Shown: positions 26,887 through 35,287, counted from the first letter of the stretch. The stretch is 64,000 nt of DNA from Buttiauxella sp049686335 (GCF_049686335.1 NZ_JBAVHX010000010.1:620001-684000); one strand, 5' to 3'. Notes: a model not told the origin generated them from the letters alone. A program made the numbers and translations.

Positions 26887-27477
26887 TTACTTACCGTTTA
26901 GAGTTTCATCCGGCCAGTATTTATAGCCATTCACCATCGCCTGCGCAGCAAGGCCTTTTTCGGTGAGTTCGTAGACGTAAAGCGGCTTAGGCATCTCCAC
27001 TGAACCAGGTGCCACAGCACTTGCCGAGGCATTCACCGCAGGCAAACCTGTATCGTCATATTTTGCTGCGGCATTCGCATCCGCGCCGACAATATAGCCA
27101 TTCTTAATAAAGTCGTTCAGCGCTTTACTATCATTGAACACCAGAACCGTGCGTAACTGTTTCACGCCCAGCCCAATACCAGCGCCAGCCTGCGCCATTT
27201 TCATATAGGTATCTTTGCCGGTTCTGAGGTTTTTCACCACACCGTAACCGCCACCAAATCCAAAGGTCAGGATTTTGCTGCTGTTATTGGAGAATACTGC
27301 ATACCCTTTGGACTTCAGAATTTGGCTACGTGCTTCAGGATGAATTTTATACAACTTGGTTAACGTATCAATACGCATATGTTGTATAGAGTTACGTTGC
27401 TGACTCGCGGTATCACCTTTTGCGCTACAACCGGCAATGCCCAGAATGGCAATAAGAAGTATTTTTTTTAACTGCAT
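26887..27477 (-). CDS. SYLF/Ysc84-domain lipoprotein
   Basis: The ATG at 27477 has a TTAGGA ribosome binding site and starts a lipoprotein signal (MQLKKILLIAILGIAGCSAK) with Cys at position 17, so the mature protein should be lipid-anchored. The middle (GYAVFSNNSSKILTFGFGGG, then GAGIGLGVKQLRTVLVF) matches the SYLF/Ysc84 lipid-binding actin-like family of bacterial secreted lipoproteins. The C-terminal part has an MPKPLYVYELTEKG segment. Role unknown; such lipoproteins sit in the envelope. The gene is isolated. Confidence 0.75.
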   Translation of the reverse strand: MQLKKILLIAILGIAGCSAKGDTASQQRNSIQHMRIDTLTKLYKIHPEARSQILKSKGYAVFSNNSSKILTFGFGGGYGVVKNLRTGKDTYMKMAQAGAGIGLGVKQLRTVLVFNDSKALNDFIKNGYIVGADANAAAKYDDTGLPAVNASASAVAPGSVEMPKPLYVYELTEKGLAAQAMVNGYKYWPDETLNGK

Positions 27478-27694
27478 GTGCATCCTAACCCTTTTCAAGA
27501 ATCGGTGATTAAACAAACAAAATGGTTTAAATCCCGAAATAAGGGGGCGGATATTATGACACAGTCGATGTTGTGGTTAATTTTTTTGTGCTATGGGTTA
27601 TTTTTTTTGTTTAATTTTAAATAACTAAAGTGTTGATTTATTTTATTCAGCTTTTTAAAAGTATTGAGAATAAGCCACCTCCATTATCTGGAGA

Positions 27695-27979
27695 TCATTT
27701 GAACAAATAAATCAAAGCAAATACGATAAACCCAAACAGTGACAGAAAAACGAAAGTGGCGGAAAAACCACCTAAGGCATCCATATTGTCACGAGTGTTT
27801 TCATTTAGCTTGTCGATGGCTTCCTGCTTACTTTCCGCCTCAACATCCAGCGGGTACTTTTTATAACCGTCTTGTTTTAACTTTTGGATTGCTTCTTCTG
27901 AAAGCGTACTGCTGGCGAAAACTTTGGTTTTTTCATGTTTAGTGGCTTCATCTTTGACATAAAAAACATATTTTTCCAT
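27695..27979 (-). CDS. small tail-anchored membrane protein of unknown function (94 aa)
   Basis: From the ATG at 27979 (CAGGAAG just upstream) the product has a charged N-terminal part with Lys/Glu-rich helices, including ESKQEAIDKLNENTRD, and a single C-terminal hydrophobic segment (FVFLSLFGFIVFALIYLF). I do not recognise the family. The topology suggests a tail-anchored inner-membrane protein. Confidence 0.6.
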   Translation of the reverse strand: MEKYVFYVKDEATKHEKTKVFASSTLSEEAIQKLKQDGYKKYPLDVEAESKQEAIDKLNENTRDNMDALGGFSATFVFLSLFGFIVFALIYLFK

Positions 27980-28298
27980 CTTCCTGAGTCCCCAATGTTC
28001 GTCAACACGACTGATTCTGTGCAAATCACCTTGTCATTGAAGCCGTTTTTTTTGCCGAAGTGTGTGACAGAAAGACAATCCTCGCAAAAAAGCGACCGCG
28101 ATTTAACTACACTCCCGGTGCTCGCCACACAAGTCTCCGATGCGCTCTGCGACTGTATCGGCCGCAGACCCGTAATGTTGGGCACGCGCAAACCCACAGA
28201 GGCGACCGCCTGAATGCGCCAGAAAATACACTTAGATTCTTAACTAGCAACAAACGCTGTTATCCTGATTGGCATTGTTTCTGTCAATAATCGGTCCC
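27980..28298. other. 319-bp intergenic region before the importer genes
   Basis: Divergent spacer. Frames on both strands (for example 27877-28197 minus and 27935-28213 plus) lack start signals and family content, so I call no gene. It probably holds the promoters of the small membrane protein and the ABC ATPase; no Fur box or known riboswitch core is visible. Confidence 0.35.
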
Positions 28299-29087
28299 AT
28301 GAAAGCCTCAATGCCTGCAAATGTGTTAACTGTTCGTGAACTCACCCTCTCTTTCACCGGTAAAACGCCGCAGGTCGATGCCGTCTGTTTTGATGTTAAT
28401 GCCGGGGAGTTTGTCTCGATTATCGGGCCTAATGGCAGTGGCAAATCGACACTGCTGCGCCTGATTATCAGTGAGTTGCAGGCCGCTCACGGTGAGATAC
28501 TGTTTCAGGGCAAAACATTGTTTGCGATGACGCCGATGGAACGAGCCCGAAGAGTGGCGCTGCTAACCCAACACGACAACGCTGATTTACGGCTGACGGT
28601 AAACGAGTATGTCGCGTTGGGGCGCATTCCGTGGCAGGCGGAATATCCGAAGAGTGAACATGACCACGCAATTGCTGACGCCATTAATGATGTCGGCATC
28701 GCTCACCTTAAACCGGTGGCGCTGGGGAAATTATCCGGCGGTGAACGTCAACGCGCGGGTTTTGCACGGGTACTGGCGCAAAAACCGACGTTACTGTTGC
28801 TCGATGAACCCACAAACCATCTCGACCCGCTCGCCCGCCATCAGCTACTGAACCTGGTAAAGCGCAAAAACATCACTACCCTTGCAGTGCTGCACGATCT
28901 CGAATTAATTCAACCCTTCTCCGACCAGGTGCTGATGATGAATGCAGGCCGCCTGGTTTGCCGTGGAACACCCGCAGACGTCCTGGATTCCCCTGGCTTT
29001 GAGACCGTTTTCGGTATGCAAAGCCTGCAGGTTACCCATCCCAAAACCGGCAAAACAGTGCGAATCTTCGAAGCGCTGACCGCTTAA
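28299..29087 (+). CDS. ABC transporter ATPase, FecE/BtuD type (siderophore/cobalamin/metal import)
   Basis: About 262 residues from the ATG at 28299 (another ATG lies at 28311). Walker A is GPNGSGKST, the signature is LSGGERQRAGFA and Walker B is LLLLDEPTNHLD, with the H-loop in AVLHDLE. The family (FecE/FepC/BtuD) powers FecCD-type permeases for iron chelates, cobalamin or other metals. The binding-protein and permease genes follow on the same strand, completing one importer. No strong ribosome binding site is seen. Confidence 0.9.
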   Translation: MKASMPANVLTVRELTLSFTGKTPQVDAVCFDVNAGEFVSIIGPNGSGKSTLLRLIISELQAAHGEILFQGKTLFAMTPMERARRVALLTQHDNADLRLTVNEYVALGRIPWQAEYPKSEHDHAIADAINDVGIAHLKPVALGKLSGGERQRAGFARVLAQKPTLLLLDEPTNHLDPLARHQLLNLVKRKNITTLAVLHDLELIQPFSDQVLMMNAGRLVCRGTPADVLDSPGFETVFGMQSLQVTHPKTGKTVRIFEALTA

Positions 29088-29147
29088 ATCAATTGTTATA
29101 CAAATAATTAACCATTAATTGATCTGAGCGGATCTATTCATCCCATC

Positions 29148-29233
29148 AATTCCTGTAAGGTGCGGCGGTCTGAAGGGGACGGCGTTCTCCGTCACTGGAA
29201 AGTGAGGTGTCAGGCCTCACGAATCAGGAGTTA
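29148..29233 (+). promoter_or_regulatory. structured leader that can hide the ribosome binding site of the binding-protein gene
   Basis: AATTCCTG (29148-29155) can pair over eight positions with CAGGAGTT (29225-29232), which holds the Shine-Dalgarno sequence of the next gene. Inside this helix are a GACGG/CCGTC hairpin (29178-29193), a TCACT-GGAA-AGTGA hairpin with a GNRA loop (29192-29205) and a GTGAGG/CCTCAC hairpin (29202-29220). The last two share bases and cannot form together. I do not recognise a known riboswitch class; the cobalamin-box sequences are missing. Confidence 0.45.
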
Positions 29234-29235
29234 GT

Positions 29236-30192
29236 GTGAAAAATGTAACGCTTGCGGTTGTGTTAGCCGCGATAACCACCAGCGCCGGAGTCTCGGGATT
29301 TCCGGTCACTGTCGATAACTGTGGGCAACCGCTGACCTTCACCGAAGCCCCAAAACGCATGGTTGTTCATGACATCAACATGTCTGAGATGGCGTTTGAC
29401 CTGCATCTGCAACCACAAATTGTCGGCATTACGGGCATTTCCGGTTGGTACAAAAATATCCCTGTGTTTACCCAGTTGCAGGGCAACATTCCGGAGCTTG
29501 CCCCCAAATATCCTTCCATGGAAACTCTGCTGGCCGCTAAGCCTGACCTGGTGTTTGCCGGCTGGAACTACGGTTTACGCGCAGATGTCACGCCCCAGGC
29601 ACTGGCTAAATTCAATATCAAAACGCTTATTTTGAGCGAAAGCTGTATTCACGTTGATAGCCATCGCCCACGCGCCAGCATGGATTTGCTGTATGGCGAT
29701 ATGCAGCGCCTGGGCAAAGTCTTTGGCAAAGAAGAAGAAGCGCTCAAACTGGTCGATAGCTGGAAAAAGCAGGTGGCTGATTTAAAGCAGAAAACCGCAG
29801 GACAAAAACCGGTGCGGGTTTTCCTCTACGACTCGGGTGAAGATAAGCCCTATACCAGTGGCGCTTACGCCATGCCCACGGCGATTATCGAAGCGGCTGG
29901 CGGTAGAAATGTCATGGATACGCTAAATAAAAGCTGGACCCACACCAACTGGGAAAGTGTTGCTGCGACTCAGCCGGAATTCATTATTCTGATGGATTAT
30001 CAGGCAGGAATTAACGGCGGTGCTGATGGGTTACAGACGTTCCTCGAACATCATCCGTTAATGAAACATACCCCAGCGGTTATCCATCACCGCTTCCTGA
30101 AACTCAAATATCAGGAGATGACGCCCGGCCCTGCCAACATCACCGCCATCAGTAAAATCGCCCATGGGCTCTATCCGGGTGCGTTTCACTAA
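29236..30192 (+). CDS. periplasmic substrate-binding protein of the FecCD/BtuCD-type importer
   Basis: Starts at a GTG with AGGAG five bases upstream. The 318-residue product has a signal peptide (first about 21 residues, ending VSG) and no lipobox. It shows the class III binding-protein plan: an N-terminal lobe (APKRMVVHDINMSEMAFDLH), a linking helix (about 155-180) and a C-terminal lobe (AAGGRNVMDTLNKSWTHTNW). The first mature segment has a Cys (VTVDNCGQ) and a second Cys with His lies at SESCIHVDSH, which might touch a metal or chelate. Substrate is unknown. Stop and the permease start overlap as TAATG. Confidence 0.88.
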   Translation: MKNVTLAVVLAAITTSAGVSGFPVTVDNCGQPLTFTEAPKRMVVHDINMSEMAFDLHLQPQIVGITGISGWYKNIPVFTQLQGNIPELAPKYPSMETLLAAKPDLVFAGWNYGLRADVTPQALAKFNIKTLILSESCIHVDSHRPRASMDLLYGDMQRLGKVFGKEEEALKLVDSWKKQVADLKQKTAGQKPVRVFLYDSGEDKPYTSGAYAMPTAIIEAAGGRNVMDTLNKSWTHTNWESVAATQPEFIILMDYQAGINGGADGLQTFLEHHPLMKHTPAVIHHRFLKLKYQEMTPGPANITAISKIAHGLYPGAFH

Positions 30193-31196
30193 TGTTGGCC
30201 GATAAGCGCTTTTTACTGGTGTGGATAATCGCCCCGTTGTTACTGGCAGGGCTGACACTTGCCAGTGTGGCAAAAGGCAGTGTGCCGCTGTCGTTTTCCG
30301 ATGTGCTGAACGCACTGAATTTGGCGACGGGCGACGTCTCGCCGATGATAAAAAGCATCGTGCTGGAGCTGCGCTTACCGCGCACGTTACTGGGTATGAT
30401 GGCGGGTGCGGGTCTTGCGTTGGTCGGTTCTCTGTTACAAACCACCACACGTAACGATCTGGCAGATCCTTTTTTGTTTGGCCTGTCATCAGGAGCTTCT
30501 GCGGGTGTAGTGCTGGTGATCACACGCCTTGGGGACAGCCTCGGTGCCTGGACTCTGCCTGTCGCCGCCTTTGTCGGCGGAATGTTATCAGCCGCTGCGG
30601 TGATGATAATCTTTATGTCTCAGTCACATAAAGGCACAGAGAAGCTGATTATCTGTGGGCTGGCCGTCTCATTTCTGTTTGGGGCGCTTACCAATTACCT
30701 GATATTTTCCGGCGACCAACGCGCGGCCAGTAATGCGCTGTTTTGGGCTCTCGGAGGGCTGGGATTAGCCCGCTGGGATAACCTGGGCTTTGCCGCCATC
30801 GCTCTGCTGATGCTGGCGGGGTTAATCGCCCTACGCTGGCGTGCTCTGGATGGTTTGCTGGCAGGTGAACAAACTGCCGGATCGTTAGGTATTAACGTTC
30901 TGCGCCTGCGCACCGAAGTGTTTCTTTGCTGCTCTATTGCTACGGCAATTCTGGTTTCACTGACCGGTGTCATCGGTTTTGTCGGGCTGATGGTGCCTCA
31001 TCTGGCCCGGCCATTTGCCGGAGTCCGGCATCGCAGATTATTACCCCTGGTCGGCATAATGGGCGCCATCCTGCTATTGACCGGGGATATCCTCAGCCGA
31101 ACGCTCACCGCCCCACAGGAACTACCGATCGGGATTATCACCGCCGGTGTCGGCGGTATGTTTGTGCTGTTTATTCTGCTGCGGCGGGCGAGCTGA
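30192..31196 (+). CDS. FecCD-family ABC permease
   Basis: A 334-residue protein with about ten membrane segments and the FecCD signatures LRLPRTLLGMMAGAGLALVG and GFVGLMVPHLAR. This family forms the homodimeric channel of siderophore, heme, cobalamin and some metal importers. Its start overlaps the binding-protein stop, so ATPase, binding protein and permease are one unit. It ends three bases before the stop of the convergent VF530-type gene. Confidence 0.92.
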   Translation: MLADKRFLLVWIIAPLLLAGLTLASVAKGSVPLSFSDVLNALNLATGDVSPMIKSIVLELRLPRTLLGMMAGAGLALVGSLLQTTTRNDLADPFLFGLSSGASAGVVLVITRLGDSLGAWTLPVAAFVGGMLSAAAVMIIFMSQSHKGTEKLIICGLAVSFLFGALTNYLIFSGDQRAASNALFWALGGLGLARWDNLGFAAIALLMLAGLIALRWRALDGLLAGEQTAGSLGINVLRLRTEVFLCCSIATAILVSLTGVIGFVGLMVPHLARPFAGVRHRRLLPLVGIMGAILLLTGDILSRTLTAPQELPIGIITAGVGGMFVLFILLRRAS

Positions 31197-31199
31197 AAG

Positions 31200-31490
31200 T
31201 TATTCCTGCTCTTTCTTGCTCTGCCAGTTTGCCCATGGGCTATCAGCCTGGATCTCTTTTTGAGCAGCAATGTCATCTTCTAAAGAGTCGAGGTACAAGT
31301 CTTCGACTTCTTTTCGCGCCCAGGGAGTACGACGAAGGAATTTCAGGCTGGATTTAACGCTTGGGTCACTTTTAAAACAATTGATGTTGATGCGTTTTGC
31401 CAGTTCTTCCCATCCAAAACGCGCAACTAAAGCATTCACAATGGCTTCAAGTGTCATGCCGTGCAGAGGGTCTTTTGATGAGTGGGTCAT
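31200..31490 (-). CDS. VF530-type small protein (DUF2132)
   Basis: From the ATG at 31490 (MTHSSKDPLHGMTLEAIVNA) the product has 96 residues. The first 70 residues match the VF530/DUF2132 family: LHGMTLEAIVNALVARFGWE, CFKSDPSVKSSLKFLRRTPWARKEVE. This is a small helical protein proposed to bind DNA in some reports, but its function is not settled. The frame extends upstream to 31544 without a better start. It is convergent with the permease gene. Confidence 0.8.
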   Translation of the reverse strand: MTHSSKDPLHGMTLEAIVNALVARFGWEELAKRININCFKSDPSVKSSLKFLRRTPWARKEVEDLYLDSLEDDIAAQKEIQADSPWANWQSKKEQE

Positions 31491-31635
31491 AATGCGTCCA
31501 ATGAATCTGAATAATGGCGCATACGATAGCAAAATAATGACCATTCATCTTTCTAATCGATAACTTTCAATCCGGGTGAACGACATGTAGCCTGTGCGGG
31601 CATACATTCATCATGCGAATGATAAGGATTAAGTA

Positions 31636-32400
31636 ATGAAACATGCCGTATGGACTCTGTCGCTTGCCCTGCTCACCAGCACTTCGCTGCTGGCAGCCGA
31701 TGCTAAACTCCCTGCCCCGATTAGCGCCTTACAGCAGCAAGGTTTTGAACTGAAAGGAGAATTTAAAGCCCCAGGAGATTTACCCGGCTACGTGATGCAA
31801 TTTCAGGGGCAAGGCACTACCGTGTTCCTGACGCCGGATAAACAGCACGCCATCATGGGTAATCTGGTTGATGCCGCGGGTAAGAATCTCAGTGACGCTC
31901 AGGTTGAGAAATGGGTTTATGCACCCATGGCAAAAGAGATGTGGCAAAAACTCGAGAAGAATCACTGGATAGCGGCGGGCAAAGCGGATGCTCCGCACAT
32001 TGTTTACGCCTTTGCCGATCCGTACTGCCCGTATTGCACACAGTTCTGGCAAAACGCACAACCGTGGCTGGACTCCGGCAAAGTACAGCTGCGTGTCTTG
32101 ATGGTCGGGATGTTACGTCCGGACAGCGGCCAAAAAGCGGCTGCAATACTGATGTCTGAGGATCCGGCTAAAACGCTGGCAGAGTATGAGAACAGCAAGG
32201 GCAAAATGACGTTAAACGTCCCGGCGACCATCAAGCCTGAAATCACCAAAGCGCTGGAAGCTAACCTGGCGTTGATGGACGAACTCGGTGGCAGCGCGAC
32301 GCCATCTATTTATTACCTGAATAAAGAAGGTCGCCTGCAACAACATCAAGGTCTGCCCGACGAAGAAACCATGAACGTCATTATGGGTGGCGATAAATAA
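31636..32400 (+). CDS. dsbG: thiol:disulfide interchange protein DsbG
   Basis: A 254-residue periplasmic protein with a signal peptide ending in LLAA, an N-terminal dimerisation domain and a thioredoxin domain with the DsbG-specific active site CPYC (Cys131 and Cys134, in ADPYCPYCTQFW). The cis-proline loop TPSIYY lies near residue 230. DsbG protects single cysteines from over-oxidation and acts as an isomerase-chaperone, kept reduced by DsbD. AAGGA before the ATG is a good ribosome binding site. It is a stand-alone gene, not beside ahpCF as in E. coli. Confidence 0.95.
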   Translation: MKHAVWTLSLALLTSTSLLAADAKLPAPISALQQQGFELKGEFKAPGDLPGYVMQFQGQGTTVFLTPDKQHAIMGNLVDAAGKNLSDAQVEKWVYAPMAKEMWQKLEKNHWIAAGKADAPHIVYAFADPYCPYCTQFWQNAQPWLDSGKVQLRVLMVGMLRPDSGQKAAAILMSEDPAKTLAEYENSKGKMTLNVPATIKPEITKALEANLALMDELGGSATPSIYYLNKEGRLQQHQGLPDEETMNVIMGGDK

Positions 32401-32424
32401 CCCTTTCAGGGTGACGTTGTCACG

Positions 32425-33360
32425 TTACATCGCCAATACTGGTTTACAACGTCGCCCTGCAGTCGCAAATTCCCTTAACGCAACACGCCACTCTTCCAGC
32501 GCAAACAGCGTCACGTCCGGTAAATGACTTTGCGCGAGTAACGGCCAAAGTTCGACAAACCATTGCTGCCATTCATCAGTTTGCGTCACCGCCAACGTAT
32601 CGCGCAAATGAAAACGCTGGGGTTTACCCGTGCTGCCGCGTGCATCAAAAGGCTGCCCGCTCAACAAACCGTAAGAGACAAAATCGGCATCCGGCTTAAG
32701 ATTTGCGAGTAACACTGTCGCAAGATGCCCGCCCACCGCATCAAACACACTATCCGCCTGCTGCGCGATGATACTCACTGCCGCCAGGTCGCTCGCCAGC
32801 ACCGCCGTCACGCCGTGACGTTGTAACGCATGACATTGTTCTTCACTCCGGCAAACGCCAAATATCTGATCAGCACCCTGGATTGTGGCCCATTGCGTCA
32901 GTAATGCCGCGCAGGAAGAATTAGCAGCCGTCAGCAGAACCGTTTTGCCCTGCACCGGCCATTTTTTTAGCATCACCCATGCGGCGAGTGGATTGATATA
33001 CCCGCGCGCGGCCAGTAAATCAGGAATGCTGTCCGGTACCGGAACCGCCCATTGGGGTGAGCAATCAAGCCAGCGCTGCCACGTCCCTTCACCCCGAAGA
33101 GGGAGAACCCGGCGGCCAATCAGCTCAGGATTATCGGCATCGGTGACGACTCCAACGCCTTCGTAGCCGACAACTTTAGGCGGAACCACACGATGGCGAT
33201 AAGCGCCTGTAACGGGAATGAGATCGGAAGGATTAACCGGGGCATAACGCATCCGGACGCGCAGCATGCCGCAAGGGCGTGGTGTCAGTTCTGAATGTTC
33301 GAGGGTGATGACGTCTTCTGGTTGGCCAAATTGCCGGAACCAGAGTGCCGAATTGTGCAT
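32425..33360 (-). CDS. MDR-superfamily zinc-free oxidoreductase (quinone-reductase-like)
   Basis: A 311-residue medium-chain dehydrogenase/reductase. The N-terminal GroES-like domain has YAPVNPSDLIPVTGAY and VVGYEGVGVV; the Rossmann part has KTVLLTAANSSCAALLTQWA, a variant of the usual nucleotide-binding motif in this branch. Zinc-binding cysteines of classical alcohol dehydrogenases are absent. Its substrate may be a quinone or an enoyl-type compound. The ATG directly follows a terminator-like hairpin and a T run (see 33361-33390). It is convergent with dsbG. Confidence 0.8.
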   Translation of the reverse strand: MHNSALWFRQFGQPEDVITLEHSELTPRPCGMLRVRMRYAPVNPSDLIPVTGAYRHRVVPPKVVGYEGVGVVTDADNPELIGRRVLPLRGEGTWQRWLDCSPQWAVPVPDSIPDLLAARGYINPLAAWVMLKKWPVQGKTVLLTAANSSCAALLTQWATIQGADQIFGVCRSEEQCHALQRHGVTAVLASDLAAVSIIAQQADSVFDAVGGHLATVLLANLKPDADFVSYGLLSGQPFDARGSTGKPQRFHLRDTLAVTQTDEWQQWFVELWPLLAQSHLPDVTLFALEEWRVALREFATAGRRCKPVLAM

Positions 33361-33390
33361 AAAAAATGCCTGTAAGGTGAGTTACAGGCA
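33361..33390 (-). terminator. hairpin plus T run directly abutting the MDR start codon
   Basis: On the minus strand a perfect nine-base-pair stem (TGCCTGTAA with TTACAGGCA, six-base loop) is followed by TTTTTT and then the ATG of the MDR gene. This is a good intrinsic terminator shape, and its 3' arm contains the only AGG that could serve as ribosome binding site. It can stop read-through from upstream or act as an attenuator. Confidence 0.6.
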
Positions 33391-33418
33391 CTATATCAAG
33401 GTTTTGCAGGCCAGGTTA

Positions 33419-33612
33419 TGTCGGATGACGCTACGCTTATCCGACCTACGTGCCGGTCTTGTCGGCAAATCCTGTCGGATGACGCTGCGCTTATCCGACC
33501 TACGTGCCGGTTATGTCGGCAAATTCCGTCGGATGACGCTGCGCTTATCCGACCTACATGCCGGTTTTGTCGGCAAATCCTGTCGGATGACGCTACGCTT
33601 ATCCGACCTACG
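33419..33612. repeat. tandem REP/BIME array, four units of 54 bp
   Basis: Four nearly identical 54-base units start at 33419, 33473, 33527 and 33581. Each has a REP palindrome of the form TGTCGGATGACGCT-CGCTTATCCGACC and a 22-base spacer that itself can fold (TGCCG/CGGCA). They lie between the MDR and uxaB genes. Such elements act in mRNA stability, transcription termination and gyrase or HU/IHF binding. Confidence 0.9.
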
Positions 33613-33646
33613 TGCAGAGTTTACATGCGACATACGTTTTGGTTTT

Positions 33647-33677
33647 GTAGGGTGGATAAGCGCAAGCGTCATCCACC
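33647..33677. repeat. single inverted REP-like element
   Basis: GTAGGGTGGATAAGCGCAAG followed by CGTCATCCACC is a REP palindrome in the reverse direction, next to the tandem array and just before the uxaB stop codon region. Confidence 0.8.
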
Positions 33678-33699
33678 ACCATCCCCAAACGTTTAACCC

Positions 33700-35151
33700 T
33701 TAGCAGTAACGAGCCACCGCCGCGCGCATACCCTGGTTCAAAATAACCTGCAGATCTTCGCTAACTTTAGCCACCAGACCCGGGACTTGAGTCAAATCCT
33801 GGCCCCAATGATCGCTATCACTTAACACCGCTTCAACCAGCTGCTGCACGGTGATTTGCTTATCACCCAATGACGTCCACAGCTGCTGATAACGCACTAA
33901 CCAATGCTCGTCATCCTGTAAAGGATAGCTTTCGTTATTGCGCTCGCCTTTATAGAAAGCAATCAATGCCGCCAGTGCAAAAGTCAGACGCGGAGGCAAA
34001 GTCCCGCTCGCCTGCTGGCCTGCCAGCAATTGAGGCAAAATGCGGGTGCGGAATTTGGTCATGCCGTTAAGCGCGATAGACAACAACTGGTGCTGAATAT
34101 ACGGGTTCTGGAAACGGCTGGTTACTGCCTGGGCGAATGACTGCAGTTCATCACGCGGCAGATCCAGTACCGGGATAATCTCTTCAGCAATAGTTTTTTC
34201 CACAAAGCCACACACTTCGGCATCGTTCATGGATTCGCCAACGGTGTTTAAACCTGCCAGATAAGCAACCGGAACCAGAGCGGTGTGAGCACCGTTGAGG
34301 ATCGCAACCTTACGTTCTTTATAAGGTTTGATGTCATCAACGATCAGTACGTTCAGTGGGTATTTGTCCAGACGCAGCTCCTGGGCAAGCGAAGCAGGCC
34401 CCTGAATCACGAACAGGTAGAAGTGTTCTGCTGCCGCCAGGAAGCTATCTTTATAGCCCAGAGAATTCTCAATGTCGGCCGCTTCATCACGTGGGTAACC
34501 CGTCACAATACGGTCAACCAGTGTTGAACAGAATGTGTTCGCTTCATTCAGCCATTGAATGAATGCCGCTGGCAGTTCCCATTCTTGTGCGTAACGCAGA
34601 ACCAGCTCTTGCAGGGCATCACCGTTATAGTCGATAAGCTCGCAAGGGATGATCACCCAACCTTTGTCTGCTGCACCGTTGAAGTGACTGAAACGCTCGA
34701 ACAACAAACGGGTGAGTTTAGCCGGATAACTTACCGCTGGCGCATCTTCAAATTTATCGCCCGCGTGGTAGCTGATACCCGCTTCGGTGGTGTTGGAGAA
34801 CACGAAACGCATCTCTGGGTTATGCGCCAGTTTCAGGTACGTTTCGTACTCCTGATAGACGTTGATCTCTCTGTTCACTGAACGAATAAGACGCGCGTCG
34901 CTTACCGCTTCGCCCTGCTCGTTCAGGCCACGGATAACCGTGGTGTATAGCCCATCCTGGGTAGATAACGACGGCGGGAATGCGCTGTCGATCGGACGTA
35001 CGATAACCACGCCCGCATTTAAGTCCGTATGTTCATTGAGTAAATCGACTTGCCAGTCGATGAAAGCGCGCAGGAAGTTGCCTTCACCAAACTGGATAAT
35101 ACGTTCAGGATATTGAGCGCCAGGGAAATCATGACGATTAAGTGTTTTCAC
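33700..35151 (-). CDS. uxaB: tagaturonate reductase (altronate oxidoreductase) UxaB
   Basis: The start is the GTG at 35151 (VKTLNRHDFPGAQYPERIIQ) with AAGGA nine bases upstream; the 483-residue length equals that of E. coli UxaB. It is nearly collinear with it, including FGEGNFLRAFIDWQ (nucleotide-binding region) and VDDIKPYKERKVAILNGAHT (catalytic region of polyol dehydrogenases). It reduces D-tagaturonate to D-altronate with NADH in galacturonate breakdown. Its upstream region has a large inverted repeat resembling ExuR/UxuR sites. The other uxa genes are not in the window, as in E. coli. Confidence 0.97.
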   Translation of the reverse strand: MKTLNRHDFPGAQYPERIIQFGEGNFLRAFIDWQVDLLNEHTDLNAGVVIVRPIDSAFPPSLSTQDGLYTTVIRGLNEQGEAVSDARLIRSVNREINVYQEYETYLKLAHNPEMRFVFSNTTEAGISYHAGDKFEDAPAVSYPAKLTRLLFERFSHFNGAADKGWVIIPCELIDYNGDALQELVLRYAQEWELPAAFIQWLNEANTFCSTLVDRIVTGYPRDEAADIENSLGYKDSFLAAAEHFYLFVIQGPASLAQELRLDKYPLNVLIVDDIKPYKERKVAILNGAHTALVPVAYLAGLNTVGESMNDAEVCGFVEKTIAEEIIPVLDLPRDELQSFAQAVTSRFQNPYIQHQLLSIALNGMTKFRTRILPQLLAGQQASGTLPPRLTFALAALIAFYKGERNNESYPLQDDEHWLVRYQQLWTSLGDKQITVQQLVEAVLSDSDHWGQDLTQVPGLVAKVSEDLQVILNQGMRAAVARYC

Positions 35152-35249
35152 TATGTTGTTCCTTGGTGTGTACAGGATGAACGACCACAAATATCCTGAC
35201 CAAATTATCAGAACTCAACGAAGTGAAACCCCGTTTTGATCAAACAAGA

Positions 35250-35281
35250 GTTGTTATACCAATTATTTTTGGTACAACAAC
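35250..35281 (-). promoter_or_regulatory. operator-like inverted repeat upstream of uxaB (ExuR/UxuR-like)
   Basis: Arms GTTGTTATACCAA and TTGGTACAACAAC, 13 bases each with one mismatch, are separated by six bases about 100 bases before the uxaB start. TTGTTATACCAATT differs by one base from the TTGGTATACCAATT-type site of the hexuronate repressors ExuR/UxuR. This fits the known control of uxaB. Confidence 0.6.
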
Positions 35282-35287
35282 TATCGA

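Noticed and set aside
27877..28213. Overlapping frames on both strands upstream of the ABC ATPase.
   Set aside because: No start signals, no family content and mutual overlap; treated as an intergenic promoter region.
29140..29235. Cobalamin riboswitch before the binding-protein gene.
   Set aside because: The B12-box sequences (GCCACTG, the P3-P4 core) are absent; only a generic structured leader can be supported.
33266..33703. Open frames with a repeating 18-residue protein pattern (DLRAG.VGK or LIRPTCR.CRQ).
   Set aside because: They are the 54-bp REP array read in different frames; there is no ribosome binding site, and the pattern follows the palindromes rather than a protein.
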